A DNA stretch of 63,955 bases from a virus: IMG/VR virus record IMGVR_UViG_3300048011_000824, positions 1-63,955 of that record; one strand, written 5' to 3'. The notes beneath the pieces are model-generated. The model was not told where the DNA came from, did not search any database, and was given only the letters and a program-made list of their open reading frames with translations. This document shows, one piece after another, positions 1 through 9,168 of this stretch (position 1 is its first letter; each line of letters opens with the position of its first letter). The position numbers and the translations under genes are program-made.

Positions 1-2
1 GT

Positions 3-476
3 TTGGCCAATCAAGGACAAGGCTTTATTTACGAAATGAGCTTCGGTAATGGCGGAACAAGTGTTGACCCAACAGGTATTATTACGTATCTAACACCAAA
101 CAGCACAGGCACAAATGCCAGCTTGTATAATCAAACATTTACAAAAGTAGTTGATGAATTGAGTGTTAACAACGTAGATCCAACAAGAAACAAAACAGAA
201 ATACGTCACGTAAGTGGCACAAACTACACTGACATTCTTGTTAGATGTTTGTTGGACTACGGCGAACCTGACGGACAGGATGCATTTGATACAGCAAGCA
301 ACACCGATGGAATTTTTGTGTTTGATGAACTTGGATTAAGAAGTTATTCTAATGCAGGAGAAGGCAGACTTATCACACATGTTATCTTCCATCCTGTGCA
401 AAAATCACTAAACAGACTTGTTCAAATTGATTATACTGTGAGAATCCAAAGTTTGAGTGGAATAAATGAGGGATAA
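3..476 (+). CDS. Virion structural protein, 5' end cut by window
   Basis: The frame is open from the first base to a TAA, so this is probably the C-terminal 157 residues of a longer gene; the TTG at position 3 could be a start but its upstream region is not visible. The C-terminus contains HPVQKSLNR followed by a beta-strand-like stretch. From memory, this resembles virion structural proteins encoded before fibre genes in T4-like marine phages. No catalytic motif is seen. The next gene starts 2 nt after the stop, so the two are probably co-transcribed. The structural assignment rests on context and motif memory, not on a search. Confidence 0.6.
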   Translation: MANQGQGFIYEMSFGNGGTSVDPTGIITYLTPNSTGTNASLYNQTFTKVVDELSVNNVDPTRNKTEIRHVSGTNYTDILVRCLLDYGEPDGQDAFDTASNTDGIFVFDELGLRSYSNAGEGRLITHVIFHPVQKSLNRLVQIDYTVRIQSLSGINEG

Positions 477-478
477 CA

Positions 479-2515
479 ATGGCTGATTATAATGTAAAAT
501 TTACTGACTTGGTTAACAAAGGTACAGTAAGCGTCGAAGAAAATAGTGTAAACGTAGACGATACCAGTCTGCAATTACCTGGACAAAATTTGCCCAACTA
601 CGGCGCAATTGTTAATGAAAACTTTTTGCACTTGTTGGAAAATTTTGCAAATAATGTAGCACCTAGTAACCCAGTTGAAGGACAACTTTGGTACGACACA
701 ACAACTGGTGTTGATCAGCTGAAAGTTTATGACGGAACCAACTGGATTGCAGCAGGTGGAATCAAAAAAGCAATTTCAGAACCAGAGGCAGCCGTTAGTA
801 TCATCGGCGACTTGTGGGTAGACACAACAAATCAACAAGTGTATTTGTACAGCGGCAGCGGCTGGATTTTGGTAGGACCAGACTACAGCGAAGGCGCAAG
901 TACAGGTTCGAAAATTGAAAGCATTGAAGCCACAGACAACAATCTTTACACAGTACTTGTAAACTTTGTAAATGGCGAAATTATTGCTATATATTCTAGT
1001 GTTGAATTTACTCCAAAGGCAAAACAAGCAGGATTTCCTACTGCTTATACAATCAAGCCTGGTGTTAACCTTGCTACACAAAGTGTATTTGCAGGACAAA
1101 AAGCCAAGTATTACGGAACTGCTGAAAAAGCAGAATCGCTAATTAATGCTGCTGGCACAGAAACTATAGAATACACAGACATTGCACGTTTGAGTAAAGC
1201 AAACGACTTTCGTAAAAAGACTCGTATTAAAACAGATCAAGGACTAACAGTTGGCGAAAATGACTTGTTACAACTTAGTGTTAGTGGCAGTACAGCATTA
1301 ATTCGCCAGTTATCGCCAGATGGAAATATTGACATTAAAGTCAACGACAACGGCATTAACTCAACTGCTATTCGAGTTACTCCACAAGGCAGAGTGGGTA
1401 TTAAAAACGAAGCTCCTACTGAAGAATTAGATGTAACAGGAAATATTAGATCATCGGGTAAAGTATTTGTTGACAGTACAATAAACAGTATTTCTAGCAG
1501 CGATGGAGCACTAACAGTTGCAGGCGGCATAGGTGTAGCAAGAGATGTCAATATCGGTGGTTTGCTAAATGTTGCAGGCGATGTTACAGCACAAGAAATT
1601 TTACCAGAAACAACCAACACACACAACATCGGTACTAGTGCATTAAAATACAACAACGTGTATGCAAATACATTTAGAGGAAATTTAGTTGGCAGCGTTA
1701 CAGGTAACGTTAGTGGCACATCTACATCAACTGGCAAATTAGCAAGTCCTACTACATTCCAATTTAATACAAACGGCGATGTAGTCGAAACACAAGCAAA
1801 TCCAGTGGTGTTTGACGGACAAATTGGCGGCACAACCAAACAATGGACGCTAGGAATTAATCCAGCGTTTGTAAGTACAAAGCCAGAAATTACAATTGTA
1901 AACACCGAAGCAGACGAGTTTCTAGTAAACAGATCCGGCGTCTTGTATAAAATAAAGCATGAAACACTTGTAAGTACAGTGCCAACATTCCAAAAAGGAA
2001 TGTTAATGCCGTTTGCTGGTACAGTTAGCCCCGCAGGCTGGGTGTTCTGTCATGGGCAGGAACTGCCACGAGGCGGCGAGTACGAACCGCTGTATGATAT
2101 TATCGGAGACTTGTATGGTGTTCCTTCCAATGCAGACGTTTTCAAAGTGCCTGATTTTAGAGGAAGAATGTTGGCAGGACATGTTGCTGATGCAACAAGT
2201 GGCAACCGTATACTAGATGACACTGCTACAGAAGTAGTAGGGCGCACAGGCGGTGCAGAGTCAACTGCAATTACAGTTGATAATTTACCAGATCACTCTC
2301 ATAGTTTAGAAGGCGACAACGGCGAGCAGTACTATGCAACCACTGGTGTTACAGGCGGTACTGACACTGGCGCAGTATCAACAAGTATTACAGGAACTGC
2401 ACCAGGCACAAGTTTAACAAGAACTGGCACAGTAGTTGATCAAGTCGGTGATCCATTCCATCATGTTCCACCGTTTGTTACAGTTGAATATATTATATAC
2501 ACAGGAGTTGTTTAA
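479..2515 (+). CDS. Tail fibre protein with tail-collar domain
   Basis: 678 residues. Residues about 30-95 form an N-terminal module (NYGAIVNENF, GQLWYDT, LKVYDGTNW) repeated in the next two genes; it probably anchors the fibre. The middle is Gly/Ser/Thr/Asn-rich with beta-repeat character (GSVTGNVSGTST). Around residues 505-570 lies a phage tail-collar type domain (GMLMPFAGTVSPAGWVFC, then VPDFRGRMLAGH). It is followed by a DHSHSL segment and a C-terminal VPPFVTVEYIIYTG, typical of collar/short-fibre proteins. It would sit at the distal tail and contact the host surface. The stop overlaps the next ATG by one base (TAATG). Confidence 0.88.
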   Translation: MADYNVKFTDLVNKGTVSVEENSVNVDDTSLQLPGQNLPNYGAIVNENFLHLLENFANNVAPSNPVEGQLWYDTTTGVDQLKVYDGTNWIAAGGIKKAISEPEAAVSIIGDLWVDTTNQQVYLYSGSGWILVGPDYSEGASTGSKIESIEATDNNLYTVLVNFVNGEIIAIYSSVEFTPKAKQAGFPTAYTIKPGVNLATQSVFAGQKAKYYGTAEKAESLINAAGTETIEYTDIARLSKANDFRKKTRIKTDQGLTVGENDLLQLSVSGSTALIRQLSPDGNIDIKVNDNGINSTAIRVTPQGRVGIKNEAPTEELDVTGNIRSSGKVFVDSTINSISSSDGALTVAGGIGVARDVNIGGLLNVAGDVTAQEILPETTNTHNIGTSALKYNNVYANTFRGNLVGSVTGNVSGTSTSTGKLASPTTFQFNTNGDVVETQANPVVFDGQIGGTTKQWTLGINPAFVSTKPEITIVNTEADEFLVNRSGVLYKIKHETLVSTVPTFQKGMLMPFAGTVSPAGWVFCHGQELPRGGEYEPLYDIIGDLYGVPSNADVFKVPDFRGRMLAGHVADATSGNRILDDTATEVVGRTGGAESTAITVDNLPDHSHSLEGDNGEQYYATTGVTGGTDTGAVSTSITGTAPGTSLTRTGTVVDQVGDPFHHVPPFVTVEYIIYTGVV

Positions 2516-4386
2516 TGAGTTATAGAATTAATAATACTAATGGAGACTTGTTAGTAGAATTACTTGACGGTAAAAAAGACATTGATACAACTGATTTAAC
2601 TCTTGTAGGAAGAAACTACACAGGTTACGGTGAAGATTTTAACGAAAACTTTATAAAGTTATTGGAAAACTTTTCAAATGTTAGTGCGCCAAACAATCCG
2701 ATTAGAGGACAACTTTGGTATGATACGTCAGAAGGCAGATTAAAAGTATATGATGGCGAGATATTTAAAAGCACAGATACAACAACATTTTCAAGTATTG
2801 AGCCAACATTAACCGAAGGCGATATTTGGATTGACAGTAGAAACAAACAAATGTATTTTAGTGACGGTGTTGCTAAATTCTTAGTAGGTCCTAACTATAC
2901 TAGAACACAAGGCCAAACTGGCACTGATGCTATTACACTACTTGACAACTTTGGTGCTGCAAAAACAGTGGCTAGACTTAGTGTCGCCGGCGTTCCTGTT
3001 GCAATTATTGCAAGAGAAGAATTTATTGCTGCAAACATTGATGAAAATATTCAATATTTAGATGGTGCTAACTTTACATTTAGTTTAAACATCAAACAAG
3101 GATTTAATTTAAACACAGACACTAGTGTATTCAATTGGCACGGAACTGCACAAACAGCACTCAATCTTGTTGACAACAGTAATAATCCGTTTTCGCCTAG
3201 TGACTTTATTCAAGTTTCTCCTAGTTTGCCAAATGACACTCCGCAAATTACCAATCATTATTTCCAAGTTAGAAATGACAGAGGTATTGTAATCGGCGAC
3301 AGTAACGATTTAAAAATCTATGTTGATAGTTCGGATAGCATGGTGTTACATGCACAGCGCAACAATCAAGATATAAAAATACAAACAACTGACAACGATA
3401 ATCCTGTAGATGTAATCACAATAGATGCAACAAACCAGCGTATGGGGTTGTTTAATGGCAATCCTACCACTGATATTCATATTGGATCACTTACTGATAG
3501 AAAAGATGTAAGAATTTCTGGAAATTTAATTGTAGACGGAGATACAACCAGTTTAGATGTTGCAACTCTGCGTGTTGAAGATATTAATATCGAACTAGGT
3601 ATCACAGAAGATAGTACACTGCTACCAGAAACAGCAGTTGACGGCGGCGGCATACTGCTTAGAGCCAGCGGCTTTGAAAAAACATTAGTGTGGAACTTAT
3701 CGAGCAATGCATGGAAAAGCAATGTTAATTTTGACATAGATGCAGGACGAACATATAAAATCGGCGGCGTAGATATATTAAGTACCACACAGTTAGCAGA
3801 CAGTGTAACACAAGCAACCGGACTGATTGAAATTGGGTCGTTGAATTATTTAAACGTTGACAATTTTAGTTTCAACGGCGGTACACTAACTGTTGCAAGT
3901 GACCTTATAATGAACATAAACGGTGATTTGCAAATTGATGTTGATCCTTCAAATAGTACAACTAAGATTTTAGGTCTAAGCGATCCGTCAGACCCAAATG
4001 ACGCTGCAAATAAAAATTATGTTGACAAACAGCGAGAGTTTGAAGATGTTTGGCTTTCGTTGGATATAACAGGAATCAACGATGCACAGATTGCACAGAT
4101 CATCAACGATCTAGTTCCGAGTTCGACAAAACGAGTAGGAGTGAGTGCAAGAGTACATTGTACACAGTATGCAGGCACTGTTGAATATAATGCAGGAGAC
4201 AGTTTGAGCAAAAGTACAGTAAATGTCGATAAAAACGGTGTCGAAAACCAGCCAGTGCTGGCAGATGTTAGTTTCAACGACACAACCGAAACATTGGCTC
4301 TTACAGTAACTAGGTCACTAAAACGATTTGAAGTCAACGGCGTACAGGAGTGGGAATGGGCAGAGGATCTCCTATCTAGCGTTTAA
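2515..4386 (+). CDS. Tail fibre-like structural protein, paralogue 2
   Basis: 623 residues. The N-terminus repeats the module of the preceding gene: NYTGYGEDFNENFIKLLE, GQLWYDT and LKVYDG at about residues 37-85. The central part contains a segment of the kind found in phage fibre shafts (DIHIGSLTDRKDVRISGNL and KTLVWNLSSNAWKSN). Near residue 490 is SDPNDAANKNYVDKQ, a motif common before trimerising fibre C-termini. No collar domain or enzymatic motif is visible. It is translationally coupled to the gene before it. The shared N-module suggests that the three fibres attach to the same baseplate or tail site or are alternatives. Confidence 0.78.
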   Translation: MSYRINNTNGDLLVELLDGKKDIDTTDLTLVGRNYTGYGEDFNENFIKLLENFSNVSAPNNPIRGQLWYDTSEGRLKVYDGEIFKSTDTTTFSSIEPTLTEGDIWIDSRNKQMYFSDGVAKFLVGPNYTRTQGQTGTDAITLLDNFGAAKTVARLSVAGVPVAIIAREEFIAANIDENIQYLDGANFTFSLNIKQGFNLNTDTSVFNWHGTAQTALNLVDNSNNPFSPSDFIQVSPSLPNDTPQITNHYFQVRNDRGIVIGDSNDLKIYVDSSDSMVLHAQRNNQDIKIQTTDNDNPVDVITIDATNQRMGLFNGNPTTDIHIGSLTDRKDVRISGNLIVDGDTTSLDVATLRVEDINIELGITEDSTLLPETAVDGGGILLRASGFEKTLVWNLSSNAWKSNVNFDIDAGRTYKIGGVDILSTTQLADSVTQATGLIEIGSLNYLNVDNFSFNGGTLTVASDLIMNINGDLQIDVDPSNSTTKILGLSDPSDPNDAANKNYVDKQREFEDVWLSLDITGINDAQIAQIINDLVPSSTKRVGVSARVHCTQYAGTVEYNAGDSLSKSTVNVDKNGVENQPVLADVSFNDTTETLALTVTRSLKRFEVNGVQEWEWAEDLLSSV

Positions 4387-4420
4387 CAGGTAAATATTAC
4401 TACAGCAAGGGTAAAAATAA

Positions 4421-5923
4421 ATGGCATATACTATTAACAAATTCAGCGGAATTCCTTTTATAACAGTAGAAGACGGTACCGCAGATACAACTACAGATTT
4501 AACACTGGTAGGTAAAAACTATACAGGATACGGTGAAATTCAAAATGAAAACTTTTTGTTTTTACTTGAAAGTTTCGCAGGCGAAACAGAACCGACCAGA
4601 GGTATAACCGGACAAGTATGGTACGACTCACTAAGTGAAAAGATTAGAGTATATGACGGTACAGTTTGGAAAGCCACAGGCGGCGCTGAAGTATCTGCTA
4701 CTACACCGGCAGGACTTGCTGAAGGCGATGGATGGTGGGATACCAGTTCTAGTCAGTTTAAAGTTCTTGATTCAAACGGTGAATGGATACTAGTTGGCCC
4801 GCAACGTGCCGGATCAGGTACCACCCAAATGCTTAGTGTTGAGCTTGCTGAAAACGGAACTGGGACACTTTTTGCTTGTATTGCTAGTTATGTCGGAGAC
4901 CAAATTGTTGCTATTGTAAGCAAAGAAGAATTTGCTCCAGCTTCGACTCAAAGTATAGATGGATGGGTTGCTAGTGATTTTCCTCTAATCAAAAGTGGAT
5001 TCACTGTTAGAGGTGTTGATGCAGACGGTAAATCTGACACTGATAATACCGGAGAAATAAATGTATATTGGGGAACGGCAGGTTCTGCATATAAATTAAC
5101 TGATGGTACCACAACATATGATCCAAGTGATTTCATTCAAGCTGGCAGTCAGTTAAATCTATTAAACTCACTTACTAAATTTGGTGACGATGGATTTACA
5201 TTGGGCCTTGACGACGATATTGTTTTTGATGTAAAAAATGGAAACCAGCCTACGATAAAATTAGTAGGCAACTACCTTGCTATTAGAGATAGTTTAAATG
5301 CAGATGCATTCCAAATTACAAACAATACTATTAGGCCATCAGTCGACAATACAAAAACATTAGGAACAGCAAGTTTTAAATTCAACAACATTCATGCAAC
5401 TACATTTACAGGCACTGCAACGCAAGCTGATACAGTAAAAGAAACCAACAGTGGACAATACAGAACTGCAACAACCAGTAGTACTGCTAATACTGTTGCA
5501 GTTAGAGATTCAAATGCAGATTTGTTTGCAAGATTGTTCAGCGGTACTGCTACACAAGCACGGTATGCTGACTTAGCTGAAAAATATAGTACAGCAGAAG
5601 AACTAGCACCCGGTACAGTTGTTACAGTATGCTCACATGAAGATCATGAAGTAGAAGCAGCAAGTATAGGTACAATGGCAATCGGCGTTGTATCAACAGA
5701 TCCAGCCGTAATGATGAATAGTGAAGCAGAAGGACAGTACATTGGCCTAAAAGGTCGTTTACCAGTTCGTATAATTGGCGCAGTTAAAAAAGGTCAAGCA
5801 GTATATGTCGACGATAACGGTTGTGCAAGTACAGCAATCAACGGCGGAAGCATAGTTGGTGTTGCACTTGAGACAAATATGTCGGAAGAAGAAAAGCTAG
5901 TTGAGTGTGTTTTAAAAGTATAA
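4421..5923 (+). CDS. Tail fibre-like structural protein, paralogue 3
   Basis: 500 residues. It has the same N-terminal module (NYTGYGEIQNENFLFLLE, GQVWYDS, IRVYDGTVWKATGG). After a shaft-like region (TLGTASFKFNNIHATTF, TGTATQADTVK), the last about 110 residues form a separate C-terminal domain beginning ADLAEKYSTAEELAPGTVV. That domain is found at the ends of fibre proteins in tailed phages and may be a folding or cleavable cap, though I cannot tell whether it is autoproteolytic. A 34-bp gap with AAGGG upstream of the ATG supplies a weak ribosome site, and a TAAATATTA word lies in the gap. Confidence 0.76.
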   Translation: MAYTINKFSGIPFITVEDGTADTTTDLTLVGKNYTGYGEIQNENFLFLLESFAGETEPTRGITGQVWYDSLSEKIRVYDGTVWKATGGAEVSATTPAGLAEGDGWWDTSSSQFKVLDSNGEWILVGPQRAGSGTTQMLSVELAENGTGTLFACIASYVGDQIVAIVSKEEFAPASTQSIDGWVASDFPLIKSGFTVRGVDADGKSDTDNTGEINVYWGTAGSAYKLTDGTTTYDPSDFIQAGSQLNLLNSLTKFGDDGFTLGLDDDIVFDVKNGNQPTIKLVGNYLAIRDSLNADAFQITNNTIRPSVDNTKTLGTASFKFNNIHATTFTGTATQADTVKETNSGQYRTATTSSTANTVAVRDSNADLFARLFSGTATQARYADLAEKYSTAEELAPGTVVTVCSHEDHEVEAASIGTMAIGVVSTDPAVMMNSEAEGQYIGLKGRLPVRIIGAVKKGQAVYVDDNGCASTAINGGSIVGVALETNMSEEEKLVECVLKV

Positions 5924-5926
5924 ATA
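5919..5926 (+). promoter_or_regulatory. T4-late-type promoter word TATAAATA
   Basis: Perfect TATAAATA overlapping the stop codon of the preceding fibre gene and 22 nt upstream of the ATG at 5949, leaving room for the GGAG ribosome site. TATAAATA is the established late promoter element of T4-like phages. A TATAAT at 5933-5938 is an alternative sigma70 -10, but no clear -35 matches it. Confidence 0.55.
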
Positions 5927-5948
5927 CACGCATATAATAGGAGACGAC

Positions 5949-6839
5949 ATGGCCGTAGGTGAAATTATTACCGCAGCAAGATATAACTTGATGCAAGCAA
6001 AAGTAAATTCTGTACTAGGAAATGGCACAGATGACTACGGATACGGCCAATCCTTATCAAGCAGTCAAGTACAAAAAGTAACAAATGTTGTACGTGCTAG
6101 TCATATGCAAAAATTAAAAACTGACATTAACAATGCAACTGTGCATCAAACAAACATTGCAACTACAATACCAAATGTTGCCAATGATGACGACATAACA
6201 GATGCAGTTTATGCACAATACGAAGCTGCATCAAATACAATTTTTGCAAATCACTTGGCATTTGATGTTAACCAAGTAACTGCACCAGAATCAAAAATTT
6301 CCAGCAGAAGAACACAAGCATGGGGCGGCGGCGGCGATCCGCAAACTGTACGCCACGAGTTTAAAGTAACTTTTAACAGTGCAGATCATGTACGTCACTT
6401 TTTCAACAGCGGCGGCGAAATACGAGTTCGTGGTACATTAACTGGAGGAACTGGTGCAAAATACACAGAGTGGGTATCTATGCTAGGAGCATTAGGCGTT
6501 GTAACAATGAACTACAACACAACTACTGCTGGAAGCGGCACTTCATTCTCCATAGGTGCATACGATTTAACAACTTCGTATCAAACACTTTGGACCAAAG
6601 CAGGCAGCGGTGTATACAGCGACAACTTGATTACAATCAAAGCAAAAAAATCAAGCAATACAATTACTATGCTGTTTGAATTTTTTGATGGCGAAGCACT
6701 TCCTGGAGGCGGCGGCACTGCAGGCGTTGATGAAAGGGTCAACGGAACACTTACTAGTATTGTTGAACAGCAACGAGCAACTGGTAATTTTGTAGAAGTT
6801 CCTACCCCTGTTTACAGCACTACTGTTGAATTAGGTTGA
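5949..6839 (+). CDS. Virion structural protein (paralogue of the next gene)
   Basis: 296 residues. The N-terminus MAVGEIITAARYNLMQAK is followed by a central domain containing HEFKVTFNSADHVRHFFNSG and GEIRVRG, then SMLGALGVVTMN and GVYSDNLITIKAK. The same order of motifs occurs in the next gene, so the two are paralogues. I recall similar proteins annotated as structural in T4-like marine phages. No enzyme motif, signal peptide or membrane segment is seen. GGAG lies just upstream of the ATG. Its stop codon TGA is embedded in the TTGACA -35 box of the promoter for the following gene. Confidence 0.68.
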   Translation: MAVGEIITAARYNLMQAKVNSVLGNGTDDYGYGQSLSSSQVQKVTNVVRASHMQKLKTDINNATVHQTNIATTIPNVANDDDITDAVYAQYEAASNTIFANHLAFDVNQVTAPESKISSRRTQAWGGGGDPQTVRHEFKVTFNSADHVRHFFNSGGEIRVRGTLTGGTGAKYTEWVSMLGALGVVTMNYNTTTAGSGTSFSIGAYDLTTSYQTLWTKAGSGVYSDNLITIKAKKSSNTITMLFEFFDGEALPGGGGTAGVDERVNGTLTSIVEQQRATGNFVEVPTPVYSTTVELG

Positions 6840-6864
6840 CATGAAAGATTATCTAATATATAAT
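6836..6864 (+). promoter_or_regulatory. Consensus sigma70 promoter
   Basis: TTGACA at 6836-6841 and TATAAT at 6859-6864 with a 17-bp spacer, a perfect sigma70 match. It sits 23 nt before the ATG at 6888 with a GGAG ribosome site between. The -35 box overlaps the stop codon of the upstream gene. Confidence 0.85.
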
Positions 6865-6887
6865 AGTTTCAATACTGGAGATATCTT

Positions 6888-7937
6888 ATGGTAACTAGCA
6901 ACGATAAAATTCAAAATGAAGATTATAATCAACTAAGATCTAACACTAGTGCAATCTATGTTTCACAATGGGGACAAACCATGCGTTCTGTTGATGTAAT
7001 CGGAGGTAGTACTCCTGGAGTTAGTGATACTGTAGAGTCTTCTCAAATGGATTTAATCTTTAAAGACATTCAATCGGTGCATGTACACCAAACTGGATCA
7101 ATAAATGCAGCACTAGCAGTGCCTGCTGTTGGGTATACCGTTGCCGCAGATACCGCACAAGGTTACAATCAGTCTACAGGCGCCAAGATAGCTGTATCAG
7201 GCGGTGCAGCTATGGGCCACAATGATTATATTGGTGCAGTTACAACTATCAGCAACTACAACCCTACTCATTTGAGCTATCCGTCCGGTAACTTCTCGCC
7301 AAGTAGTGCTAGAAGTAGTACACGAACTCCAACATGGGGTATAGGAACTACAGATCAACCAACAGCAATATACCATATTGTTACAGTTGCTTTTGCAAGT
7401 GCAACTGCTAAAAATTATTTTTTTAATGCAGGCGGACAAATTGCATTTAGTGCAGCAGCTACAAATATCGGCACTGGCGAAAGTCAGCTTAAAAACCAAG
7501 ATTGGGCAGATTTACTTTCAGCAATGGGCACAGTGTATTTTGACAAACACAGCACCAGTGCGTCATCAGGCACAAGCAACAGCCGCGGCTCCGACGATTT
7601 AACAGCCAGCTACTTGAATCTATTCACAAAAACCGGCAGCGGAAACTACAATGACAATTACTGGCAATTACAAGCCCGTAATGAAAGTAGTAGTACAATA
7701 CGTTTTAGAATAATTATTTCAGACAGTGACACAGGAACAGGAAACATTGGTGGACCAGGAACCGAAACTCCGATTGACGAACCGGTAACAGCTGATATTA
7801 CCAGCAATGTGCTATCTAGACGTCCTGACAGCAGTTATGTGTACAACAGCGTAACATACACTGCCTGCGATTTACCACATCCTACAATCACAAATCAAGT
7901 GTTGCTAACAGCAAACAACGCTACTGCACCTGCATAA
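6888..7937 (+). CDS. Virion structural protein (paralogue of the previous gene)
   Basis: 349 residues. It shares the layout of the preceding protein: an N-terminal alpha-rich start (YNQLRSNTSAIY, VHVHQTGSINAAL), then HIVTVAFASATAKNYFFNAG, QIAFSA, LLSAMGTVYFD and GNYNDNYWQLQARN. The C-terminus adds a short extra domain ending VLLTANNATAPA. It is probably a second copy that diverged after duplication and is likely a minor tail or fibre-associated component. It has its own perfect sigma70 promoter, unlike the fibre genes, suggesting expression partly independent of the operon. Confidence 0.68.
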   Translation: MVTSNDKIQNEDYNQLRSNTSAIYVSQWGQTMRSVDVIGGSTPGVSDTVESSQMDLIFKDIQSVHVHQTGSINAALAVPAVGYTVAADTAQGYNQSTGAKIAVSGGAAMGHNDYIGAVTTISNYNPTHLSYPSGNFSPSSARSSTRTPTWGIGTTDQPTAIYHIVTVAFASATAKNYFFNAGGQIAFSAAATNIGTGESQLKNQDWADLLSAMGTVYFDKHSTSASSGTSNSRGSDDLTASYLNLFTKTGSGNYNDNYWQLQARNESSSTIRFRIIISDSDTGTGNIGGPGTETPIDEPVTADITSNVLSRRPDSSYVYNSVTYTACDLPHPTITNQVLLTANNATAPA

Positions 7938-7942
7938 ACTTC

Positions 7943-7971
7943 TTGACATTTTTATAATAGTTCTGTATACT
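7943..7971 (+). promoter_or_regulatory. Consensus sigma70 promoter
   Basis: TTGACA at 7943-7948, a 17-bp spacer and TATACT at 7966-7971. AGGAG follows, then the ATG at 7992. This is a near-perfect host-type promoter in the 54-bp gap after the structural gene. Confidence 0.85.
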
Positions 7972-7991
7972 ATTACAAAAGGAGTCTCTAT

Positions 7992-8339
7992 ATGGATGAT
8001 AAACTAAAAGCAGCGTTGGATTTCAGTAATTATATGATTACGCTAGACAATCAAAAACGTGTGCTAAAAGAGCAGTATCAAAACAATTTAATTCATTATT
8101 TTGGCGGCGGCAGATTTACTGCAACACAAGGGCTTGTGAGCTTTGTACAAAGTTTGTTGCAACTAGAACAAACGTCTACAGTATTAGTAGACGACAACGA
8201 TATTCCTATTGCGGTTGATGATTTGCAAAAGTTTGCCAGTGATTTGGTTAGTGTGTACTTCGAAGCAACAAACACATACATGACAGAGTACAACAAATTA
8301 AAAGTCAATAGATCAGTTGAAGGTATATTCAATGACTAA
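7992..8339 (+). CDS. Small conserved phage protein of unknown function
   Basis: 115 residues, mostly helical by composition, with MDDKLKAALDFSNYMITL at the start, FGGGRFTATQGLVSFV in the middle and YNKLKVNRSVEGIF at the end. I recall similar small proteins next to structural genes in marine T4-like phages but know no function. It has a strong sigma70 promoter and an AGGAG ribosome site. Its last codons overlap the start of the next gene (ATGACTAA), implying translational coupling to the GT-like gene downstream. Confidence 0.6.
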   Translation: MDDKLKAALDFSNYMITLDNQKRVLKEQYQNNLIHYFGGGRFTATQGLVSFVQSLLQLEQTSTVLVDDNDIPIAVDDLQKFASDLVSVYFEATNTYMTEYNKLKVNRSVEGIFND

Positions 8340-9168
8340 AGGCGTTTTGGTTATTGCCAGAAACAACAGTAAGATTGATTATGTAAAGCAATCAAATTGG
8401 CTTGCTAAACGCATAAGCAAGTATTTAAACTTGCCCACAAGTATTATCACAGATAATGCAGCATATGTCAACAAGCATTATCCAAACACGTTTGATCAGG
8501 TAATTGAAATACCCAACGAAGAAAACTACACTCACAAAAGCTACAAAGATGGCATGTATGCTAGAACAAATCTAGAATTTAAAAACACAGCAAGATGTGA
8601 TGTATACGAGTTAACACCTTACAATGAAACACTGCTGATGGACACAGACGTAGCAATTTCGAACAATATACTAGCAAACTGTTTTGATGAAAACAATGAT
8701 GTAATGCTGTACAAAGATGCAGTAGAGTTATCCAACTGGAGAGACCTTTCGGAGTTTGAATATGTAAGCCCAAACAGCATTGACTTTTACTGGGCTACTG
8801 TGGTATTCTTTAGGAAGTCTCCTGTTGCAAAAACATTGTTTGATTGTGTTAAGCATGTGCAACAAAACTGGCAGCACTATAGAAATCTCTATCAAATAAC
8901 CAATCCTGTATTTAGAAATGATTTTGCATTTAGTATTGCAGTGCATATTATGAACGGAAACAAAAAAGGAAACTTTATCAAACAACTTCCTGGAACACTG
9001 TATTACATAACAGATAGAGATTTATTAATAGAAGAAACTGACGGAGTGTTTAAATTTTTAGTAGAAAAGAAAGATTCAACTGGTTATTTTCCAGTAAAAA
9101 TCACAGGAGAAAATGTGCACATTATCAATAAATTTAGTTTAGGAAGATACATTGATGAACAATCTTAA
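8332..9168 (+). CDS. Glycosyltransferase-like protein (GT-A fold, DTD)
   Basis: 278 residues. The N-terminus VLVIARNNSKIDYVKQSN reads as a first Rossmann-like strand, and ETLLMDTDVAIS at about residues 103-114 provides a DxD metal and nucleotide-sugar motif as in GT8/GT-A transferases. The start at 8332 was chosen because the ATG overlaps the previous stop and has AAGG upstream; an earlier in-frame start at 8317 would lengthen the overlap. It is followed by a second DxD protein overlapping by 14 nt. It would transfer a sugar to a glycan or protein; donor and acceptor are unknown. Confidence 0.62.
   Translation: MTKGVLVIARNNSKIDYVKQSNWLAKRISKYLNLPTSIITDNAAYVNKHYPNTFDQVIEIPNEENYTHKSYKDGMYARTNLEFKNTARCDVYELTPYNETLLMDTDVAISNNILANCFDENNDVMLYKDAVELSNWRDLSEFEYVSPNSIDFYWATVVFFRKSPVAKTLFDCVKHVQQNWQHYRNLYQITNPVFRNDFAFSIAVHIMNGNKKGNFIKQLPGTLYYITDRDLLIEETDGVFKFLVEKKDSTGYFPVKITGENVHIINKFSLGRYIDEQS

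Noticed and set aside
1237-1905. Long open frame on the minus strand inside the first fibre gene (222 codons)
   Set aside because: It lies wholly within a strong plus-strand gene, has low-complexity Leu/Thr/Pro composition and no ribosome site; it is a shadow of the Ser/Thr/Asn-rich coding.
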